This document shows positions 59,941 to 64,000 of a DNA stretch of 64,000 nt, piece by piece. The notes below the pieces were generated by a model. It worked only from the letters and a program-made list of their open reading frames with translations. It ran no database searches and had not been told where the DNA came from. Made by a program: the position numbers and the translations under genes. The number at the start of each line of letters is the position of its first letter. The first letter of the stretch is position 1. Source of the DNA: Candidatus Sericytochromatia bacterium S15B-MN24 CBMW_12 (GTDB taxonomy: Bacteria > Cyanobacteriota > Sericytochromatia > S15B-MN24 > UBA4093); the NCBI GenBank assembly GCA_002083825.1, contig DAZV01000047.1, positions 62,001-126,000 of the forward strand, written 5' to 3'.

Positions 59941-60852
59941 ATGATCCCTTTCCCTGAGCGGCCGAAAGTCTCGGTCCTGATCAACACGCTGAACGAGGAG
60001 CGCAACATCCGGCGCTGCCTCGAAAGCGTCAAATGGGCCGATGAAATCGTCGTCGTCGACATGCATAGCGATGACCGCACGATCGAGATTGCCCGCGAGT
60101 ACACCGACCGCATTCATCTGCATCCGCGCATGGGATACGCGGATCCCGCGCGACAGTTCGCGCTGGATCAGGCGAGCCACGACTGGGTCTTGGTCGTGGA
60201 TGCCGACGAACTGGTCCCCCTTGCCTTGTCCGAGCGGCTCTTGGCCATCGCCGCATCGGAACCGTTCGATGCCGTCCTCATCCCTCACCGCAACTACATC
60301 TTCGGCCGCCTCATGGCGGGCAGCGGATGGGCCCCCCTGCAGGACATGCACGTTCGCTTCTTCAAGAAGACCATGATGTCCTATGGCAATCGCGTCCACC
60401 GCTTTGCCCAACTGGATCCCTCCGCGCGGATTTATCGTTTGCTGGATCCGGATTGCGGCTTCATTCACTTCAACTACCTCGACGTCGAGCACTTTCTCAG
60501 CAAGCTCAACCGCTACACCACGATCGAGGCCGAGAACGAGTTCCAGGCGGGAGTTCCCTTCAACTTGCGCCGCACCCTGCTCCGGGCGGCATGGGAAGTC
60601 GTCAACCGTCTCGTCTTCAAGCGTGGCTATCGTGACGGCTTTCAGGGCCTCGTGCTCGCGAGCTTGATGGTCTCCTATCGCCTGGCCGCCGCCGAGAAGC
60701 TCCGCCTCATGCACCTCCATGGGAGCACGGCGGTCGCCGACGGCATTCACCAGGGCTACGACGAGGTCGCGGCTCGGGTTCTCGCCGAGTATGCGCAGCA
60801 GGCTCGCGGCACGTCCCCTGAGCCCTCGCGGGGCTCCGAAGCTCGTGGTTGA
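59941..60852 (+). CDS. GT2 glycosyltransferase, WaaE/KdtX-like
   Basis: 303 residues. KVSVLINTLNEERNIRRCLESVKWADEIVVVDMHSDDRT, WVLVVDADELVPLALSERL (DxD) and YGNRVHRF are the signatures of the WaaE/KdtX family, which adds a beta-glucose-type residue to lipopolysaccharide inner core. No other core genes are nearby, so it more probably acts on the glycan repeat here. AGGA lies upstream of ATG 59941. Confidence 0.83.
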   Translation: MIPFPERPKVSVLINTLNEERNIRRCLESVKWADEIVVVDMHSDDRTIEIAREYTDRIHLHPRMGYADPARQFALDQASHDWVLVVDADELVPLALSERLLAIAASEPFDAVLIPHRNYIFGRLMAGSGWAPLQDMHVRFFKKTMMSYGNRVHRFAQLDPSARIYRLLDPDCGFIHFNYLDVEHFLSKLNRYTTIEAENEFQAGVPFNLRRTLLRAAWEVVNRLVFKRGYRDGFQGLVLASLMVSYRLAAAEKLRLMHLHGSTAVADGIHQGYDEVAARVLAEYAQQARGTSPEPSRGSEARG

Positions 60853-62323
60853 CGCCTCAGCCCCATCTCCCTCCGAGACCGCCATTCCTGTCGCCCAGAA
60901 AGCCGTTCGCGGCGGCATGGCGCTGGGTCTCCGGCATGTCGTCGTTCAAGGAGTGGGGTTCGTCGCGAACCTGATCCTCGCCAGAGCCCTTGTTCCCTCG
61001 GATTTCGGCGCCTTCGCCTTCGTCACGGTCGTGACCCAGCTTTCGATGCTCTTGGGAGATGCCGGCCTCGGCGCCGCGCTGGTTCAACGACGTGAACGCC
61101 TCTCGAACGATTTGCTGGCCGTCGTTTTTACCTTTCAGCAGGTGCTGCTTCTTGGCCTGGTCCTCGCCGTCTGGTTCGCCTCTCCCTGGCTCATAAGCTA
61201 TTACCACTTTCCCCCGGAATACGTCTGGCTCGTTCGCCTGACGATCTTGTCCTTGGGCTTCACGTCGTTGCGGGCCGTGTCGGCCCTGGTGCTCGAGAGG
61301 AACGTGGACTTCCAGAAGATAGCCAAGGTCGAGATCGCGGAGGCGTTGACTTACTACCTGCTTTGTAGCGCCTTCGCCGTGAGTGGTTTCGGGGTCTGGA
61401 GTTTCGCCTGGGCAGCCATCGCGCGGGCGGCTGTCGGGGCCGCGGTCATGTTTCGAATCGCCCCGTGGCGCGTCGCGTTGCGGTGGGATTTCCCGGCCAT
61501 CAAGGAACTGGCGCGATTCGGGCTCCCGTTCCAGGGCTCCAATCTCCTGGGCTTCGCCAACAGCAGCCTCACCCCGGTCATCCTTGGCGCGACGCTCGGC
61601 CCCGCCGCCGTGGGCTTTGTCAACTTCGCCGCGTCTCTGGTGGGTTATGCCAGCATGCCGGCCTGGGTGATCAACCGGGTATCCTTCCCAGCGTTCAGCC
61701 GCATGCAGGGTGAGGAATCCGCCTTCGCCGACGCGTTTCTCAAGCTGCAACGCGCCAGCGCGCTCATGATGTTCGGAATCGCCGCGCTCCTGCTTGGGTT
61801 GGCGGAGCCGATCATCGTGCATGTCTTCTCGGCGAAGTGGCAGCCGTCGGTCCCCATCTTCACCCTCCTGGCCCTGGGCCTCTACGTCTCGGCCTGGTCC
61901 GTGCCCAACGGCAGCGTGCTCAACGCCTTGGGAGAGTCCCGATTGAATTTCCGCCTCAATATCGCCGTGACGCTCACCATGTGGCTCTTCGGAATTCCCT
62001 TGATGCTGGCATTCGGAGTGATGGGGGTGGCCTACGCCACCCTCCTCTCGAACTGGGTCCACCCCGTGACCAACCACATTCTGCAAAAGCGCTTCCGATA
62101 CGCTTTGATCCGTCACATCTGGCCGCCGCTGCTCGCTTCGGGCTTGACCGCAGCCGTGCTGCACCTGGCCTCCCGGGCCGTGGAAATCGAGAATTTATTG
62201 ACTCTGGCAGCCATGCTGATCGCCGGAATGCTGGGCTACCTGAGCCTGAACTTCCTATTCGATCGCAAGGGAACGACGGCGTTCCTCGGTCAGTTCGTTC
62301 GCACGTTTGAGAGGAAAGCATGA
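60845..62323 (+). CDS. Wzx/MOP-family polysaccharide flippase, second copy
   Basis: 492 residues with about 12-14 hydrophobic helices (LRHVVVQGVGFVANLILARAL at the start; GFVNFAASLVGYASMPAWVI in the middle). Close to the lipopolysaccharide/teichuronic acid-type exporters (WzxC/TuaB-like; LERNVDFQKIAKVEIAEAL is typical). GTG 60845 overlaps the preceding stop by 8 bp. With the Wzz and Wzy genes upstream, it completes a Wzx/Wzy/Wzz set for this unit. Confidence 0.83.
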   Translation: MVDASAPSPSETAIPVAQKAVRGGMALGLRHVVVQGVGFVANLILARALVPSDFGAFAFVTVVTQLSMLLGDAGLGAALVQRRERLSNDLLAVVFTFQQVLLLGLVLAVWFASPWLISYYHFPPEYVWLVRLTILSLGFTSLRAVSALVLERNVDFQKIAKVEIAEALTYYLLCSAFAVSGFGVWSFAWAAIARAAVGAAVMFRIAPWRVALRWDFPAIKELARFGLPFQGSNLLGFANSSLTPVILGATLGPAAVGFVNFAASLVGYASMPAWVINRVSFPAFSRMQGEESAFADAFLKLQRASALMMFGIAALLLGLAEPIIVHVFSAKWQPSVPIFTLLALGLYVSAWSVPNGSVLNALGESRLNFRLNIAVTLTMWLFGIPLMLAFGVMGVAYATLLSNWVHPVTNHILQKRFRYALIRHIWPPLLASGLTAAVLHLASRAVEIENLLTLAAMLIAGMLGYLSLNFLFDRKGTTAFLGQFVRTFERKA

Positions 62324-63159
62324 CCAAGTACTCGGTGGTGATCGTGACCTACAATACCCGGGACATGACGCTCGACTGTCTGAAATCGCTCTATGCGAAC
62401 ATGCCGCCGGGAGGCGAGGTCTACGTGGTGGACAACGCGTCCTCCGACGGCTCGGCCGCCGCGATCCGCGAGGCCTTTCCCGAGGCGATCGTGATCGAGA
62501 ACGATCGCAACGGGGGATTTTCGCAAGGGAATAACCTGGCCCTCGCGCGCGCGAAGGGCGAGTACTCGCTATTGCTCAACAGCGATACGATCGTCCTGCC
62601 GAATGCCTTGCATGAGTCACTGGCCTACCTCGAAACGCATCCCAAGGTCGGCGCGATCGGCTGCCGCCTGCTTTTCGGGGATGGCAGCCTCCAGCCGTCC
62701 GCCGCCAGGTTGCCGACCCTCAAGGGCGTCGCGACCGAGTACCTGCTGGGTTCGCTTCGATCGAGCGATCGCTACCCTGAGTCCCGCTACGAGTCCGATG
62801 GACCGGTCGGCTGCGTCATCGGGGCGTATCTCTTCGTTCGCGCCACGGCGCTCGGGGAGATCGGGTTGCTCGATGAGGGCTACTTCATGAACGTCGAGGA
62901 CGTGGACTACTGCAAGCGCCTCTGGGATGCCGGCTGGGAAGTCCATTACGTGGCGCAGCCGTCGATCGTTCACCTGACGAGCCAGTCGATCAAGCAGCGG
63001 CCGTTCAAGATGGCCATTCAACTTCACAAGAACCGTATCCGCTACTTCTACAAGTTCCACGGCTTGGGTTCGGCCACCATCACCGCGCTTTTCATCGCCA
63101 TTGGACTCCTGGCGCGCTGGGCCCGGCGCTTGGCGATGCGTCAGGCCAAGGCTAGCTAA
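62320..63159 (+). CDS. GT2 glycosyltransferase (rhamnosyltransferase-like)
   Basis: 279 residues. YSVVIVTYNTRDMTLDCLKSL, VYVVDNASSDGSAAAIREAF, GFSQGNNLALARAKGEY, LLLNSDTIVL and a C-terminal VIGAYLFVRATALGEIGLLDEGYFMNVEDVDYCKRL: WbbL-like transferase. Similar in layout to the GT2 half of the Wzy fusion at 57667. ATGA overlap with the flippase; ends convergently with the next gene (8-bp overlap). Confidence 0.88.
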   Translation: MTKYSVVIVTYNTRDMTLDCLKSLYANMPPGGEVYVVDNASSDGSAAAIREAFPEAIVIENDRNGGFSQGNNLALARAKGEYSLLLNSDTIVLPNALHESLAYLETHPKVGAIGCRLLFGDGSLQPSAARLPTLKGVATEYLLGSLRSSDRYPESRYESDGPVGCVIGAYLFVRATALGEIGLLDEGYFMNVEDVDYCKRLWDAGWEVHYVAQPSIVHLTSQSIKQRPFKMAIQLHKNRIRYFYKFHGLGSATITALFIAIGLLARWARRLAMRQAKAS

Positions 63160-64000
63160 TCTTCGCCTTGGTCTCGGACTGGGCCCGCTCCCGGGTTTCA
63201 TGGTAAAGGGCAAGCGTCTGGCGGGCCGTTTCTTCCCAGCTGAAGCGCGCAGCTTGAGCTATGCCCAACCTCGACAGTTCGGCCCTGACCTCGGGCTCCC
63301 GTATCTTCAACAACTGGTTGCAAAGCGCCGCTTCATCCCCGGGGTCGACGTAAAGCACCGCGTTTCCGCCAACTTCGGGTAGCGAGGAGCATGCCGAGGT
63401 GATCACGGGGGTGCCGCATGCCATGGCTTCCACGACCGGCAACCCGAAGCCTTCGTAACGAGACGGGTAGACGAGCGCGATAGCTCCTTGAATGTGACGA
63501 AGCAGATCCTCGTCGGAGATGTATCCGGCGAGTTGGACGCGCTCGCGCAGCCAAGGATCTGCCAATAGGGTTTCGAACTCGTCGTTCTTCCATCCCAGCT
63601 CCCCTGCGATCACTAGCTTGGGAAGGTCTGGGACGGCTTCCGTCGCCTTCCGGTAGGCTCGTAGCAGCATGGGCAGGTTTTTTCGTGGCTCCAGCGTCCC
63701 CACAGCCAGGTAGTAGTCGAACGGATAGGGCTTCGGCATCAGTCCAAGCGGCCGGAATGCTGGGCGGGGGGCTTCGTAGATGGTCGAGATAGGCGTGGAG
63801 AGGCCCGGCATGACCTTCAAGAGATCGGTGGCGGTGTTCTGGGAGACCGCAATGAGGGCTTTGACGCGCCCGACGGTGGATTGGAAAGCCCGATGTGTCC
63901 ACCAGGTCTTGGCATTGCTGACTTCGGGCATCAAGAAGGGTACCATGTCGTGAATGGTCAGAACGGCGCGATCGGGAACCATCGCCGGAACGAAGAGGCT
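63152..64000 (-). CDS. GT4 glycosyltransferase (5' end outside window)
   Basis: At least 282 residues; the frame is open through position 64000, so the start lies beyond the window. AVLTIHDMVPFLMPEVSNAKT, LIAVSQNTATDLLKVMPG, YYLAVGTLEPRKNLPMLLRAYRKA and YPSRYEGFGLPVVEAMACGTPVI match the mannosyltransferase-like GT4 family, similar to the one at 47950. Terminal residues ERAQSETKAKIS. It runs towards, and overlaps by 8 bp, the plus-strand unit. Confidence 0.88.
   Translation of the reverse strand, partial: SLFVPAMVPDRAVLTIHDMVPFLMPEVSNAKTWWTHRAFQSTVGRVKALIAVSQNTATDLLKVMPGLSTPISTIYEAPRPAFRPLGLMPKPYPFDYYLAVGTLEPRKNLPMLLRAYRKATEAVPDLPKLVIAGELGWKNDEFETLLADPWLRERVQLAGYISDEDLLRHIQGAIALVYPSRYEGFGLPVVEAMACGTPVITSACSSLPEVGGNAVLYVDPGDEAALCNQLLKIREPEVRAELSRLGIAQAARFSWEETARQTLALYHETRERAQSETKAKIS

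Overview
The window is GC-rich throughout (about 60-65 % G+C by eye) and densely packed with genes, most of them start/stop overlapping in long unidirectional runs. No rRNA or ribosomal-protein marker is present, so the organism cannot be named. Wzx/Wzy/Wzz-type surface-polysaccharide genes, a WaaE/KdtX-like glycosyltransferase and a Fur-type operator suggest an outer-membrane-bearing (diderm) bacterium. The GlpX-type fructose bisphosphatase resembles the cyanobacterial/deep-branching type. A non-photosynthetic relative of Cyanobacteria or a similar little-sampled lineage is possible, but this is only a guess.

Layout. (1) 1-2927: an arsenic locus. arsC-arsD-arsA run on the minus strand from a promoter that faces a plus-strand promoter, with one perfect palindrome between them. 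The plus-strand gene is reduced to the last helix of an Acr3 arsenite pump, and no arsR is visible. (2) 2922-4760: a two-gene operon (methyltransferase and saccharopine-dehydrogenase-like oxidoreductase) behind a near-consensus Fur box. (3) 4843-11686: housekeeping and envelope genes: glpX, fused nnrE-nnrD, a FecR-domain protein, a GT-C-like membrane protein and a Cas4/AddB-like Fe-S nuclease. (4) 11748-35154: a 23-kb plus-strand polysaccharide operon. It starts with WbpB-WbpD-WbpE-WbpI homologues (UDP-2,3-diacetamido-mannuronic acid pathway), continues with a flippase, several glycosyltransferases and methyltransferases, two AsnB-like amidotransferases and two epimerases, and ends with a FlaA1/PglF-type dehydratase, an aminotransferase and a PglC-like initiating transferase (bacillosamine-type pathway). 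(5) 35295-42188: unrelated small units: a TrxR-like flavoprotein, a zinc alcohol dehydrogenase, a metallo-beta-lactamase-fold protein, a tRNA with anticodon CAT, a degenerate ferredoxin, a papain-like hydrolase, ssb and plsC. (6) 42200-56423, minus strand: glmM, galE, a small EamA-like transporter, a WbaP-like initiating transferase, two GT4 enzymes, UDP-xylose synthase, UDP-glucose dehydrogenase, rmlB, rmlA, two GT2 enzymes and a methyltransferase. (7) 56729-64000: wzz, a Wzy-GT2 fusion, GT2 enzymes, a second flippase and a partial GT4.

Together, regions 4, 6 and 7 look like a large Wzx/Wzy-dependent surface-glycan factory. Sugar nucleotides (UDP-ManNAc3NAcA, UDP-4-amino-4,6-dideoxy-GlcNAc, UDP-GlcA/UDP-Xyl, dTDP-4-keto-6-deoxyglucose, UDP-Gal, GlcN-1-P) are made locally, loaded by two different initiating transferases, extended by more than a dozen glycosyltransferases, flipped, and polymerised under Wzz control.

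The strongest unexplained signal is a family of interspersed hairpin elements of 93 bp (plus a 36-bp short form and a decayed relic). They sit exactly at the 3' ends of minus-strand polysaccharide genes (45188-45280, 52591-52626, 52638-52730, 47966-48005). Other signals worth following are the Fur-box operon, the decayed ars pump under an intact divergent promoter, the Wzy-glycosyltransferase fusion, a 40-bp perfect palindrome in the leader of the main operon, and a relic of a third initiating transferase.
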